Source: an uncultured Clostridium sp.
Lineage (GTDB): Bacteria > Bacillota > Clostridia > TANB77 > CAG-508
DNA length: 54,125 nucleotides
Direction: 5' to 3'
NCBI GenBank assembly: GCA_948472955.1
Contig: CAOKVW010000003.1
Coordinates: 1 to 54,125 of the forward strand
Below the pieces are notes generated by a model that did not search any database, had not been told where the DNA came from, and saw nothing but the letters and a program-made list of their open reading frames with translations. Position numbers and translations under genes: made by a program. Positions 1-8,702 of the stretch are shown here, piece after piece (within the stretch, counting starts at the first letter, position 1; each line of letters opens with the position of its first letter).

Positions 1-191
1 ATCAGCGCCCTCATGGTTGTGAGATTCCCTAATTGATTTTATAAGATGTTCTATTGTTATTTCACTGGCACATTCGTCATTTTATAAAATAATAGATACC
101 CCCACTCCCCCAAAAGGAGCAAAAGGAAACGTCCCCAATTGTCACATTTATTTTTCGACAAAATATAATATATTAGGAGGCGTGAAACGAT

Positions 192-428
192 ATGAAACAA
201 GAAGAAAAAACACTAAACCAATTGCCTTTAAACACAAAAGGAATCATCAAAAAATTAAATTGTGAAGGAAATATAAGAAGAAGATTATTAGATTTAGGAT
301 TTGTAAAAGGAGCATCTATTACTCCTGTTTTAATCAGTCCCTCCCAAGACCCCCGAGCTTTTTCCATTCGTGGCACTCTAATTGCCATTCGAAAAGAAGA
401 TGCCAATTTAATTACCATTTATTTTTAA
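192..428 (+). CDS. feoA: FeoA, ferrous iron transport accessory protein
   Basis: A 78-residue cytoplasmic SH3-like protein that works with FeoB in Fe(II) uptake. The family pattern is visible: a central stretch with RRRLLDLGFVKG, typical of FeoA (LxxLGfxxGxxi), followed by a small beta-barrel ending in the usual IAIRKEDANLI-type strand. The ATG is preceded by a strong ribosome site (aggagg at about 176-181) with normal spacing. It lies 62 bp upstream of feoB on the same strand, the standard feoAB order. The length is normal for the family and no CGG codon is present. Confidence 0.93.
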   Translation: MKQEEKTLNQLPLNTKGIIKKLNCEGNIRRRLLDLGFVKGASITPVLISPSQDPRAFSIRGTLIAIRKEDANLITIYF

Positions 429-490
429 TGTAACTTTTCCCCATTTATTTCATACTATGTACTATAAAATATGAATTTTGGAGGTTATAT

Positions 491-2644
491 ATGGGACTTA
501 CCAAATCTTCTACAGGAAGTCGTTTATTGGTAGATGACTTATCCTTTTTAAAAGAAAATTGCGATTACGTGATTGCTTTAGCTGGCAATCCTAATGTCGG
601 AAAATCTACTATTTTTAATCATTTAACAGGTATGCATCAACATACTGGTAATTGGCCCGGAAAGACGGTTAGTAATGCGACTGGTAATTGCATTTACCAA
701 GATACTGACTTTCTTTTCGTGGACATTCCTGGTACTTATTCCATCATGTCTAACTCAGAAGAAGAAGAAATCGCACGAGATTATATTTGTTTTGGCAATC
801 CAGATTGTACGGTCATTGTGGTAGATGCTACTTGTTTGGAACGAAATTTAAACCTTGTTTTTCAAACGATGGAAATCACGAATAAAATTGTTGTCTGTGT
901 TAATTTACTCGATGAAGCCAAAAAGAAAAAAATACATATTGATTTAGAAAAATTATCCGATGAACTTGGCGTTCCTGTTGTTGGAACAACTGCCAGAAAA
1001 AAGAAAACTTTAGAGAACCTTATGCATACCATAAACCAAGTATGTACACGGTAACATCCAGCCAACTCCTAAAAAAATCACTTATACCAAAGCCATTGAA
1101 GATGGTTTGTCAAAACTATCTCATACACTACAAAATGAATTCTCTCTTTCTGCTGATTTATCTCGTTGGATTAGTTTAAAAATCATAGATGGCGAAGAAA
1201 CAATTTTGCAATCCATTGAAGAGAACGTTGGTATTGATTTACTAAATAATGAAGCCTTAGAAGATAGGAAAGATATTGTTCGTTTGGAACTACATAAAAA
1301 TAATATCTTTGAAAATAATTTCAAGGATTCAATTGTATCTAGCATTATGCACCAATCAGAAACAATTTGTGGGAAAGTCTGTACTTTGGAAGATGAGAAT
1401 TATTCTAACCGAGATAGAAAAATTGATAAAATCCTGACTTCTAAAAAATTCGGAATTCCCATTATGATTTTGTTTTTAGGTATTATTTTTTGGCTTACCA
1501 TTGTTGGTGCCAATTATCCTTCGCAAGCTTTGTTTGCTATGTTTGCTTGGCTACAAGAAAAGCTGTTTTTAGCTGCTGATTTTCTGCATTGTCCAGAGTG
1601 GCTTTCTTCTATGCTGATTTCTGGTGTTTACCAGACTTTGACTTGGATTGTGTCTGTAATGCTCCCTCCTATGGCTATCTTCTTTCCTCTTTTCACGATT
1701 TTAGAGGATTTGGGCTATCTTCCTAGAATTGCTTTTAATATGGATGGTTTTTTTAAAAAATGCTGTTGCACACGGTAAACAGATGATTACCATGTGCATG
1801 GGATTTGGTTGCAATGCAGCAGGTTGTGTTGGATGTCGAATCATTGATTCTCCTAGAGAAAGACTCATTGCTATTTTGACCAATAATTTTGTACCTTGTA
1901 ATCGGAAGATTTCCTTTCCTCATTGCCATTGCTACCATCTTTATAGCTGGCAGTATGCAAGGATTTGGTGCTTCCATCATTTCCACCATTGCCGTTATTT
2001 TTGTGATTTTGCTAGGTATTTTCTTTACCTTAATCATTTCTAAACTATTATCGAAAACTGTCTTAAAAGGAATGCCTTCCTCTTTTGTATTGGAATTACC
2101 ACCTTATCGAAAACCTCAATTTGGAAAAATTCTAATACGCTCTATTTTTGATAGGACTTTATTTGTATTAGGAAGAGCTATCAGTGTTGCAGCACCTGCT
2201 GGACTGGTAATTTGGTTATTTGCTAATATCGGAATCAATGGTGAAAGTTTATTAACTGTAATTGCTAATTTTTTAAATCCATTTGCTCAATTAATGGGCT
2301 TAGATGGTTACATTTTGACTGCTTTTATTCTTGGTATTCCAGCCAATGAAATTGTCTTGCCAATCATTTTGATGTGCTACTTGGGTGGCAACTCTTTAGT
2401 TAATTTAGAAGATACCTTCTCCATTGGTCAAATTCTGATTTCTCATGGTTGGACGATTTTGACTGCTATTAATGTGATGTTGTTTACAGTTTTACATTAT
2501 CCATGTGCTACCACTCTTTTGACCATAAAAAAAGAAACTGGTAGCTGGAAATGGACGGCTGTTAGTTTCTTACTTCCTACTGTTTGTGGTATTGTGGTTT
2601 GTCTGTTGACCAATTTGGTTTATCATGTGTTTTTGATTTTATGA
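491..2644 (+). CDS. feoB: FeoB ferrous iron transporter, intact only with three +1 shifts at CGG codons
   Basis: Fe(II) permease with an N-terminal G domain and C-terminal membrane gates. Visible: the P-loop GNPNVGKST (residues 32-40), switch region [11 protein letters not shown]3 DIPGTYS, and in the membrane part the hallmark [11 protein letters not shown] and later NNFVPCNGRFP. The reading frame is broken three times, at CGG codons 1049, 1773 and 1903. Dropping the C of each, so that GGT, GGT and GGA are read as Gly, gives a continuous 716-residue protein, normal for FeoB. The segments are 491-1048, 1050-1772, 1774-1902 and 1904-2644. At the first two sites the zero frame stops immediately (CGG TAA). 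At all three the restored Gly fits the family. No fragment shows other decay such as deletions or extra stops. Known: FeoB needs both domains. Inferred: it is expressed by +1 frameshifting; otherwise it would be a triple-frameshift pseudogene. Confidence 0.9.
1049..1051 (+). other. CGG +1 frameshift site 1 (feoB)
   Basis: Zero frame reads ACA CGG TAA and ends. The +1 frame reads ACA then GGT (Gly) and continues as NIQPTPKK, the usual linker between the FeoB G domain and membrane part. There is no poly-purine slippery run and no Shine-Dalgarno-like stretch just upstream. Confidence 0.85.
1773..1775 (+). other. CGG +1 frameshift site 2 (feoB)
   Basis: Zero frame is ACA CGG TAA. The +1 frame gives [18 protein letters not shown], matching the clostridial FeoB pattern FKKC..CGKQ. 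An A6 run at about 1755-1760 could also place a shift upstream, giving KNAVAHGKQ, but the CGG placement fits the family better and repeats the ACACGGTAA context of site 1. Confidence 0.82.
1903..1905 (+). other. CGG +1 frameshift site 3 (feoB)
   Basis: Zero frame is AAT CGG AAG. The +1 frame reads AAT GGA AGA and restores the conserved NFVPCNGRFPFL segment of FeoB. Without the shift the frame runs on as unrelated His/Cys/Tyr-rich sequence to a stop at about 2043. Confidence 0.86.
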
Positions 2645-2651
2645 AAATTTA

Positions 2652-2682
2652 ATAAGAAGAGGTTTTTATTGCCTCTTCTTAT
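2652..2682. terminator. Bidirectional hairpin after feoB
   Basis: A 9-bp stem (aagaagagg / cctcttctt) with a T-rich loop lies a few bases after the feoB stop and before the end of the convergent remnant gene. It can serve both strands. Confidence 0.7.
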
Positions 2683-2686
2683 GGTT

Positions 2687-3371
2687 TCACCTTATTTTTG
2701 TTAATATCTCTTTAAATAAATTTTCATCAAAAAATGATAATCCCGTTAATCCTTCCTTAAGCCAGTATTGATTTTCCTTTGAATCACTATTCGTTTTTAT
2801 AATATATTGTGGTTCTAAAATGTGCATAGCATTAGCCATTTAAAAGATATTGTCTTTTTTCCTTATATTCTTCTTTAAAATTTACAATTGCCCAATGGTC
2901 ATAAATAAAATTTGGTTTAATATCTAAATTATTTATCCATGCTGTCTGTTTTGCAATCTCTTGTATAACATCACCACTAGGTGATTGTTGAAGTTCAAAA
3001 TAATTCTTACCATCAATGAATTCAAATACACAAATATCGTAATTATTTTGTTGATAATATAATGAAAAGAAAATATTCCCATCTATTTCTAAAGGTTTAG
3101 GAGAACTAACATTACTTTTTGCTATTGCTTTTATTCTTTTCAAATAATTTTTGATATCCTCTTTTGTTCTTTCTTTACTAAAAATTTTTACACAAAATTT
3201 CCCTTTTGAAGTATCTAAGTAAAAATTATAGTCCTCATATCCTATCGTTATTAATGTATTTGAAATAAAATTTCCTAGCTTATAATGTTTACAGATTTCT
3301 TTGGAGATATTTTCTAAATTTGTATTTAACTTTATTCTTTTATTAAAGTCATGCAATTCAAATTTATCCAT
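2687..3371 (-). pseudogene. Aminoglycoside phosphotransferase-like kinase, internally deleted
   Basis: The frame from 3371 to 2832 encodes 179 residues that look like the N-lobe of an APH/choline-kinase family protein: GYEDYNFYLDTSKGKFCVKIF as the strand pair with the ATP-binding Lys, then the hinge-like CVFEFIDGKNYFEL. Family members are about 300 residues or more, and the catalytic loop (HGDLxxxN) and DxD metal site are absent. Immediately after the stop, the +1 frame from about 2835 to 2687 reads a C-terminal helix typical of the family end (QYWLKEGLTGLSFFDENL). The simplest reading is an internal deletion of about 100 codons that also shifted the frame. No CGG lies at this junction, so it differs from the CGG cases. 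Probably non-functional. Confidence 0.7.
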
Positions 3372-3472
3372 ATGTAATCAGCTCTCTTTCTGATTACATA
3401 CTATCATTTTTATGTACCTTTAGTCAAATATAGCTGCAAATTTATAATAGAGTTGCAATTATAGTCTTTTTC

Positions 3473-3494
3473 CTAAATTTCAACTAAATTTCAA
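3473..3494. repeat. Two tandem 11-bp repeats upstream of the radical SAM promoter
   Basis: The unit ctaaatttcaa occurs twice head to tail, ending 5 bp before the predicted -35 box of the radical SAM gene. It could be a regulator binding site; the function is not known. Confidence 0.5.
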
Positions 3495-3499
3495 CTCTA

Positions 3500-3528
3500 T
3501 TTACATCTTATGTTAATTATGTTATAAT
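3500..3528 (+). promoter_or_regulatory. Sigma-A type promoter for radical SAM gene
   Basis: TTTACA (3500-3505), 17-bp spacer, TATAAT (3523-3528). The ribosome site and start codon follow about 75 bp downstream. Confidence 0.7.
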
Positions 3529-3608
3529 ACAATGTAAGAACTTTCTAATCGGTTTGCATTTCGTATCTTGAAATTGCGAACTAAATAATGATGAAAGGAG
3601 TTGAAAGT

Positions 3609-4721
3609 ATGCCTCATGTAAACAAACAAATGATTTCTTTCTTTTTAACTACACGTTGCAATCTTAGATGTGTTTACTGTTATAACAGTAAAAAGAGGAA
3701 ATCTTCACCAATTCAAAGTTTAGACTTGAATTTTGCCAAGGCTGGAATTGATTATTTCTTCGGCAACTTTCAAAGTCGTCATATTCGGTTTTATGGGCCA
3801 GGAGAGCCTACCCAAGCATTTTCTTTAATGAAACAAATCAAGGATTATGCTTATTCAAAAGTAGGTGAAAACCTTAGTACGGAACTTCAAACAAATGGAG
3901 CATTCTCTCCGACTATTCGAAACTGGATAGCTGAAAATGTCAACATTGTTTGGGTTTCCTTTGATGGACCACCTGACATTCACGACCACAATCGGTCTTT
4001 TCCATGCCAAAAACCATCTTCACCAGTCATTGAAGAAAATGTTAAGTATCTAACATCTCATCTTCAAAAAACTGGAACCGTTGGAATTCGTGTCACTATC
4101 ACTGACGACAATATGCGTCGTCAAATCGAAATGATTGATTATTTTTCCTCTTTAGGTGTGAAACACATATGGGCTGACCCATTATTTCAAGAAATACAAA
4201 GTAAGCCTGTCTGTATGACACCTAAAAGGCAAGAAGATTTCCATTTCAATATGGACGCTTTTGTTAATACCTATGTAGAGGCATATCAATATGCTAAAAG
4301 CATAGGAGTATTCTACGGCACCAATCTTATCTATAATTTTGATGGGTGCTCAGAATACAATTGTCGTGCTTGCACGCCTGTTCCTCACCTTACGCCAGAC
4401 GGTTATGTATCCGCATGTGATATGGTAACGTTTGGCGGAAAGGCCAATCACATGGAGCCCTTAGTATATGGCAAATGGAACGCAGAAAAGAAAACAATTC
4501 AGTTTTATGAAGATAGAATTGAGACTCTGCGTTCACGCAAGGCATCTAATATGCCTGCATGTGTAAATTGTGAAGTGTCTGGAAAATGTGCTGGATACTG
4601 CTTGGGAGAAACACTCAACGAAACTGGTGACCTTTTTGGTTGCAATCCCAGAGTATGCCATGCCGTAAAAAGGCTTTACCATCAGATAGGTTCCATTACC
4701 TATGACTATTTTCACCCTTGA
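3609..4721 (+). CDS. Radical SAM/SPASM domain protein
   Basis: A 370-residue iron-sulfur enzyme. The CNLRCVYC motif (Cys 17, 21, 24) binds the radical-SAM 4Fe-4S cluster, and GPGEP is the SAM-binding region. The C-terminal third has many cysteines (CSEYNCRAC, CVNC, CAGYC, GC, VC) like a SPASM auxiliary-cluster domain. SPASM proteins often mature peptides or activate sulfatases, but I see no precursor peptide or sulfatase next door, so the substrate is unknown. ATG 3609 is chosen because aaaggag lies at 3595-3601; the earlier ATG at 3588 overlaps it. The gene is visibly GC-richer than its neighbours and contains two in-frame CGG codons (3787 region, HIRFYG; 3992 region, HNRSF) at positions where Arg fits. 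That contrasts with CGG use elsewhere in the window and suggests recent acquisition. Confidence 0.85.
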   Translation: MPHVNKQMISFFLTTRCNLRCVYCYNSKKRKSSPIQSLDLNFAKAGIDYFFGNFQSRHIRFYGPGEPTQAFSLMKQIKDYAYSKVGENLSTELQTNGAFSPTIRNWIAENVNIVWVSFDGPPDIHDHNRSFPCQKPSSPVIEENVKYLTSHLQKTGTVGIRVTITDDNMRRQIEMIDYFSSLGVKHIWADPLFQEIQSKPVCMTPKRQEDFHFNMDAFVNTYVEAYQYAKSIGVFYGTNLIYNFDGCSEYNCRACTPVPHLTPDGYVSACDMVTFGGKANHMEPLVYGKWNAEKKTIQFYEDRIETLRSRKASNMPACVNCEVSGKCAGYCLGETLNETGDLFGCNPRVCHAVKRLYHQIGSITYDYFHP

Positions 4722-4726
4722 TTCAT

Positions 4727-4760
4727 AAATAGCTGCCCTTCACTTGAAGAACAGCTATTT
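4727..4760. terminator. Bidirectional terminator between convergent genes
   Basis: Inverted repeat aaatagctg / cagctattt lies between the convergent stop codons at 4721 and 4765. Confidence 0.7.
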
Positions 4761-4764
4761 CCTT

Positions 4765-5799
4765 TTATATTTTATTTATATCTTTTACTAATTCCTCTAC
4801 ATCTTCCTTTTTAGTCGCCCAACTTGTACAAAATCTTACAGCACTATTTTTATCATCTATTTTCTCCCATAAGCAAAATGAATATTTCTTAGACAACTTA
4901 TCTAAAATTTCATTTGGTAGAATTGGGAACTGTTGATTTGTATTAGAATCATATAAAAATTTATATCCTTCTTTAGAAAACGCTTTTTTAATTTTCATCG
5001 CCATATCAACAGCATGTTTGGATAAATCAAAATACAGGTTATTTTCAAATAGTACATCAAACTGTATTCCTAATAAACGCCCCTTTGCTAGCAGTCCTCC
5101 CCTTTGCTTGATACAATATCTAAAATTTTCTTGAAAATTTTTATTGGTAATAACAACTGCTTCTCCAAATAAAGCTCCTACTTTAGTTCCACCAATATAA
5201 AAAGCATCACAATTTTTAGCTATATCAGAAATCGTCATATCAGCATCTTCTGACATTAAACCATATCCTAACCTTGCCCCATCAATATAAAGCGGTAAAT
5301 TACATTCTTTACAAGTTTGATATAAGTCTTCCAATTCTTTCTTACTATATAATAATCCATTTTCTGTCGGATAAGATATATACACCATCCCTGGTTGTAC
5401 CATATGCTCTTGATTTTCATCTTCATAATGGTTTTGGTAAAACTTTCTTATGTCTTTATCTGTTAATTTTCCATCTTTCGTATGAATCACCAACACTTTA
5501 TGTCCTGTTGCCTCTATAGCTCCTGTTTCATGAACATTGATATGACCTGTTTGAGCTGATAATACTCCTTGATAACTTTTTAAGATGGAACTTATTACTA
5601 TCATGTTTGTCTGTGTTCCACCAACTAAAAATTGGACTTCTGCCTCTTCACATTGGCATCGTCTTTTTATTTTTTCTCTTGCTGAGTTACAGTAAATGTC
5701 TTCGCCATAGCCTTGTGTTTGCTCCCTATTAGTTTCTTCTAATTTTTTTATAATTTCTGGACAAGCTCCTTCTGCATAATCACATTCAAATCTTATCAT
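4765..5799 (-). CDS. Threonine-aldolase-family PLP enzyme
   Basis: A 344-residue fold-type I PLP enzyme of the beta-eliminating lyase/L-threonine aldolase family, which splits threonine (or allo-threonine) to glycine and acetaldehyde. Visible signs: an N-terminal DYAEGACPEI, the YGED segment near residue 31, the cofactor loop GGTQTNM, HETGAIEATGHKV, the PLP-phosphate/pyridine region YIDGARLGYGL, and the Schiff-base lysine in YIGGTKVGALFGEA. The length matches the family. It is monocistronic and convergent with the radical SAM gene. Substrate preference (L-threonine or another beta-hydroxy amino acid) cannot be told from sequence alone. Confidence 0.87.
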   Translation of the reverse strand: MIRFECDYAEGACPEIIKKLEETNREQTQGYGEDIYCNSAREKIKRRCQCEEAEVQFLVGGTQTNMIVISSILKSYQGVLSAQTGHINVHETGAIEATGHKVLVIHTKDGKLTDKDIRKFYQNHYEDENQEHMVQPGMVYISYPTENGLLYSKKELEDLYQTCKECNLPLYIDGARLGYGLMSEDADMTISDIAKNCDAFYIGGTKVGALFGEAVVITNKNFQENFRYCIKQRGGLLAKGRLLGIQFDVLFENNLYFDLSKHAVDMAMKIKKAFSKEGYKFLYDSNTNQQFPILPNEILDKLSKKYSFCLWEKIDDKNSAVRFCTSWATKKEDVEELVKDINKI

Positions 5800-5916
5800 A
5801 TTATTTTTCCTCCTATTTTACCAATTGTATGATAACTTTTTTCTTAACAGATTATCTAATTTATTGATAGATTTGTCAATGTTTTATGAAGACTTTTCAT
5901 AATATTTTTGTTGTGC

Positions 5917-6732
5917 TTATCTCTTTTCCTCTAAAAATTGTATCAAAGTTTTATTAAAATTCTCTTTATCATCATAAAAAATTCCATGTCCAGAACGCTC
6001 AAAAGGAAATACCGTAGAATTCTGAATCTGTTTATGCATAATCTCTGCCATAGGAAAAGGACATATTTTGTCTTCTTTTCCATGAAAAATCCCAGTTGGC
6101 ACAGAAATATATTTTAAATCCTTAAATGTACTTTCATCTCTTAACGCAATTAAAGAATTCATTTCTCCTAATCCAGAAGCACTATTATTCAAATTTTGCA
6201 TCCAATCTTTAAAAGGTTTGGAAGGCTGTTTATAAAAAAATATACCTCCGAAATATTCATTCAGAGCTGGTCTATCTTTATATCCCAATTCTATTAACTG
6301 ATTCGTCGCTTCTATCGTTTGACCATACGGATTATTTATGGATTTACAATAGGAAGGAACAGCTGCATCACATAAACACAATTTCCTCACACCATAACCT
6401 CTATATAATTGCATATACCTAGTAACGATAGCGCCTCCCATAGAAAATCCCAATAAATCAAAATTCATTAGATTTAATGCATAAATAACATAATATAAAT
6501 CGGTTGCAAATTGATTGTAATTATATCCATTGCTTGTTACATCGGAAGCACCAAATCCTCTTAAATCAATGCTTATTACTCTATATCCAGCTTGTATTAA
6601 ATCTGGCAATTGATACTCAAACATTTTATGAGATAGTGGCCAACCATGCACTAATACTATTGTTTTATCGGCTCTTGGATTCAATTCATATACCGCTATG
6701 TTAGCATTATCACTAGATGGAATATAAAACAT
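5917..6732 (-). CDS. Alpha/beta hydrolase
   Basis: A 271-residue serine hydrolase resembling the non-heme chloroperoxidase/esterase branch. Visible: the oxyanion HGWPLSHKMF segment, nucleophile elbow GFSMGGA, the acid near the C-terminus (GKEDKICP), and the catalytic histidine in SGHGIFYD. The start at the ATG at 6730-6732 is preferred over the GTG three codons upstream because a purine-rich ribosome site (agaaagaa) then sits at proper distance. No signal peptide. The substrate is unknown. It stands alone between terminators. Confidence 0.85.
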   Translation of the reverse strand: MFYIPSSDNANIAVYELNPRADKTIVLVHGWPLSHKMFEYQLPDLIQAGYRVISIDLRGFGASDVTSNGYNYNQFATDLYYVIYALNLMNFDLLGFSMGGAIVTRYMQLYRGYGVRKLCLCDAAVPSYCKSINNPYGQTIEATNQLIELGYKDRPALNEYFGGIFFYKQPSKPFKDWMQNLNNSASGLGEMNSLIALRDESTFKDLKYISVPTGIFHGKEDKICPFPMAEIMHKQIQNSTVFPFERSGHGIFYDDKENFNKTLIQFLEEKR

Positions 6733-6809
6733 AAAAATCACTTCTTTCTAAAATCATATATTATATCATATGATTTCACTTTATTCATATATGATTTTCT
6801 TATTAGTTT

Positions 6810-6848
6810 AAAAGGAGAAAGGCTCTACTTATTGCCCCTCTCCTTTTA
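6810..6848 (-). terminator. Terminator after the gene at 6873-7370
   Basis: A long imperfect stem (aaaaggaga / tctcctttt) lies directly downstream of the minus-strand gene ending at 6873. Confidence 0.6.
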
Positions 6849-6872
6849 TTTTTATCAAATTCAGGTTATAGA

Positions 6873-7370
6873 TTACAAAAATTCTCTAGACATTCGGTAA
6901 CTACTTTTGCCTTCATCAAACTCCAGTATATATCTAACATTAGAAAAAAACATATTATTAGGAGATAGATGACTTTCTCCTATATTTTCTAATATCTTTC
7001 TATATACCTCTGTATTTTCCCTTGTGTCCATGAGAATTCTATCTTTCCGAATTTCCAGTTTTGCCAGCCATGATTGCTTTTTTGTACATATGTTGTACTG
7101 TTCTTCAATTGCACCTTTAACTACATGGTACATTGTCTCCAACTCTGTGGCTATCTTTCTTTCCCAGTATCGGTACTCATCTTTGTCATCGACAGCTGTT
7201 GCTTTCCAATACTCCAAATGGTCTTTATAGTGCTGTGTAAAATACACAGCTATAAACTCAATCCACTTGTTGTAGTCTGAGAATTCTAGTTTACCTTCTT
7301 TCCAAAACTTGATAAGTTGACCACTATATCCCTCCATTAGCCGTTCTATATTTTCTGTTCTAGTAGTCAT
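6873..7370 (-). CDS. Unknown 165-residue protein, possibly acquired
   Basis: I do not recognise this protein. It is mostly helical and charged, with no signal peptide, membrane segment or clear motif. A WIEFIAVYFTQHYKDHLEYWK region and an ELETMYHVVKGAIEEQYN region look like packed helices. The start at 7370 (MTTRTEN) is chosen because a strong aaaggaggt lies just upstream; the frame is open 11 codons further up. It is somewhat GC-richer than its neighbours and holds two in-frame CGG codons (E-CGG-L near 7338 and I-CGG-K near 7040) read as Arg in the open frame. Like the radical SAM gene it therefore does not follow the CGG pattern of the native genes, which supports horizontal origin. Confidence 0.6.
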   Translation of the reverse strand: MTTRTENIERLMEGYSGQLIKFWKEGKLEFSDYNKWIEFIAVYFTQHYKDHLEYWKATAVDDKDEYRYWERKIATELETMYHVVKGAIEEQYNICTKKQSWLAKLEIRKDRILMDTRENTEVYRKILENIGESHLSPNNMFFSNVRYILEFDEGKSSYRMSREFL

Positions 7371-7438
7371 TTCTGTTACCTCCTTTATGTATGATAGTAA
7401 CATTATATCTCTTTATGTTTATTATGTCAATCTACAAA

Positions 7439-8554
7439 TTAATTTTCCTCTAGATTCAACCCCTCCAATTCTGGTAAAACAAATCTACCATCTTTTCTAA
7501 CCAATACGTCATCAAAATAAATCTCTCCTCCGCCATGTTCAGGAGTTTGTATATTCACAATATCCCAATGAATGCTAGAACGATTGCCATTATCACTCTC
7601 TTCTAAACTATCACCTGGTGTAAAATGAAAGCTACCTTTAATCTTCTCATCAAATAACGTATCCCCTATTGGTTTTTCCATATATGGATTCAATCCCAAG
7701 GCAAACTCTCCAATATATCTTGCTCCCTCATCTACATCCAATATCTCATTTAATTCTTTTGTCTTATTAGAAGTTGCCTTTACAATTTTACCGTCTTTAA
7801 ATTCAAACCTAATATTATGAAAAGTAATTCCATTATACATTGTTTCTGTATTATAGGAAATATAGCCATTCACACTTGTCTTAACTGGTGCAGTTGCTAC
7901 TTCGCCATCTGGAATATTAAATGTCCCCACATATTTCTCTGCTGGAATTCCTTTGATACTAAATGTTAAATCTGTTCCATCTCCTAAAATATGCACCTTA
8001 TCTGTACGATTCATTGAATCTTTCAATGCCTCCATTGCTTTTGACATCTTAGCATAATCTATATTACATACTTTAAAATAAAAATTTTCCAATTCATCTT
8101 GATTCATTTTTGCCATTTGTGCCATGGAAGCATTTGGATATCTTAAGATACACCATCTCGTATTTTTCACTCTTTCTTCAAAATGAACGGGAACGGTATA
8201 GTACTTGTTATATAATTCTATCCTGTCTTTTGGTATTCCACTTAATTCACTACTATTTGAATTAGCTCTTATTCCAATATACGCATCCATATCTTTCATT
8301 CTCATTTGGTCATGCTTGGCATATAATTTTATTTGTTCTTCTGTGGCTTTTTCTAACATCACTCGTAAAATTTCATAATTCACCATATTAAAATATGGTT
8401 TGGCTCCTAACTCTTCCGCTTTTTTTATCAATTCTTTGGCTAAAGGAATACCATCTTCTCCTAATAATTCAATTAAAACATTTTCTCCTTGTTTTATCTG
8501 AATGGAATAGGTTAATAACTGATTCGCTAATTTTTCAATTCTTGTATCTTTCAT
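7439..8554 (-). CDS. M29-family aminopeptidase (AmpS-like)
   Basis: A 371-residue metallo-aminopeptidase of the thermophilic M29 family (AmpS/PepS/aminopeptidase T), which releases N-terminal amino acids using a two-metal site. Visible: the family's N-terminal LANQLLTYSIQIKQGENVLIEL, the central HILGDGTDLTFSIKG, NIPDGEVATAPVKTS with a conserved Glu, GITFHNIRFEFKDGKI, DEGARYIGEFALG, and the C-terminal SIHWDIVNIQTPEHGGGEIYFDD with His and Asp ligands. Length agrees with the family (about 370-410). Cytoplasmic, apparently monocistronic. Confidence 0.9.
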   Translation of the reverse strand: MKDTRIEKLANQLLTYSIQIKQGENVLIELLGEDGIPLAKELIKKAEELGAKPYFNMVNYEILRVMLEKATEEQIKLYAKHDQMRMKDMDAYIGIRANSNSSELSGIPKDRIELYNKYYTVPVHFEERVKNTRWCILRYPNASMAQMAKMNQDELENFYFKVCNIDYAKMSKAMEALKDSMNRTDKVHILGDGTDLTFSIKGIPAEKYVGTFNIPDGEVATAPVKTSVNGYISYNTETMYNGITFHNIRFEFKDGKIVKATSNKTKELNEILDVDEGARYIGEFALGLNPYMEKPIGDTLFDEKIKGSFHFTPGDSLEESDNGNRSSIHWDIVNIQTPEHGGGEIYFDDVLVRKDGRFVLPELEGLNLEEN

Positions 8555-8580
8555 AATACCTCTCTTTTCTTCTCAATTTA

Positions 8581-8613
8581 TGAGACAACTAATACCTGTC
8601 CCCATTGTCTCAT
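8581..8613. repeat. Short inverted repeat, REP/IS200-like remnant
   Basis: tgagacaa and ttgtctca flank cctgtcccc, a phrase common next to IS200-like transposases in clostridial genomes. A related phrase (acgtccccaattgtcaca) occurs at 129-148. No transposase is present at either site. Confidence 0.45.
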
Positions 8614-8702
8614 ATTTTTATATTTTTTTCCATATTTTTGTGTAATCTTTTCAAATTAGTGGTATAATTTTTATGAGATAAAAAAAAACGGAGATGATTA
8701 AT

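Noticed and set aside
1-85. Minus-strand open frame running off the left edge (CASEITIEHLIKSIRESH)
   Set aside because: Too short, no start codon, nothing recognisable.
1750-1762. Homopolymer slippage at the T/A runs as the second feoB frameshift
   Set aside because: Possible in principle, but the resulting KNAVAHGKQ fits FeoB less well than KKCCCTGKQ from the CGG 15 bases later, and the latter matches the other six sites.
2642-4721. UGA read as an amino acid
   Set aside because: feoB and the radical SAM gene end at TGA at family-normal length, so UGA is a stop here.
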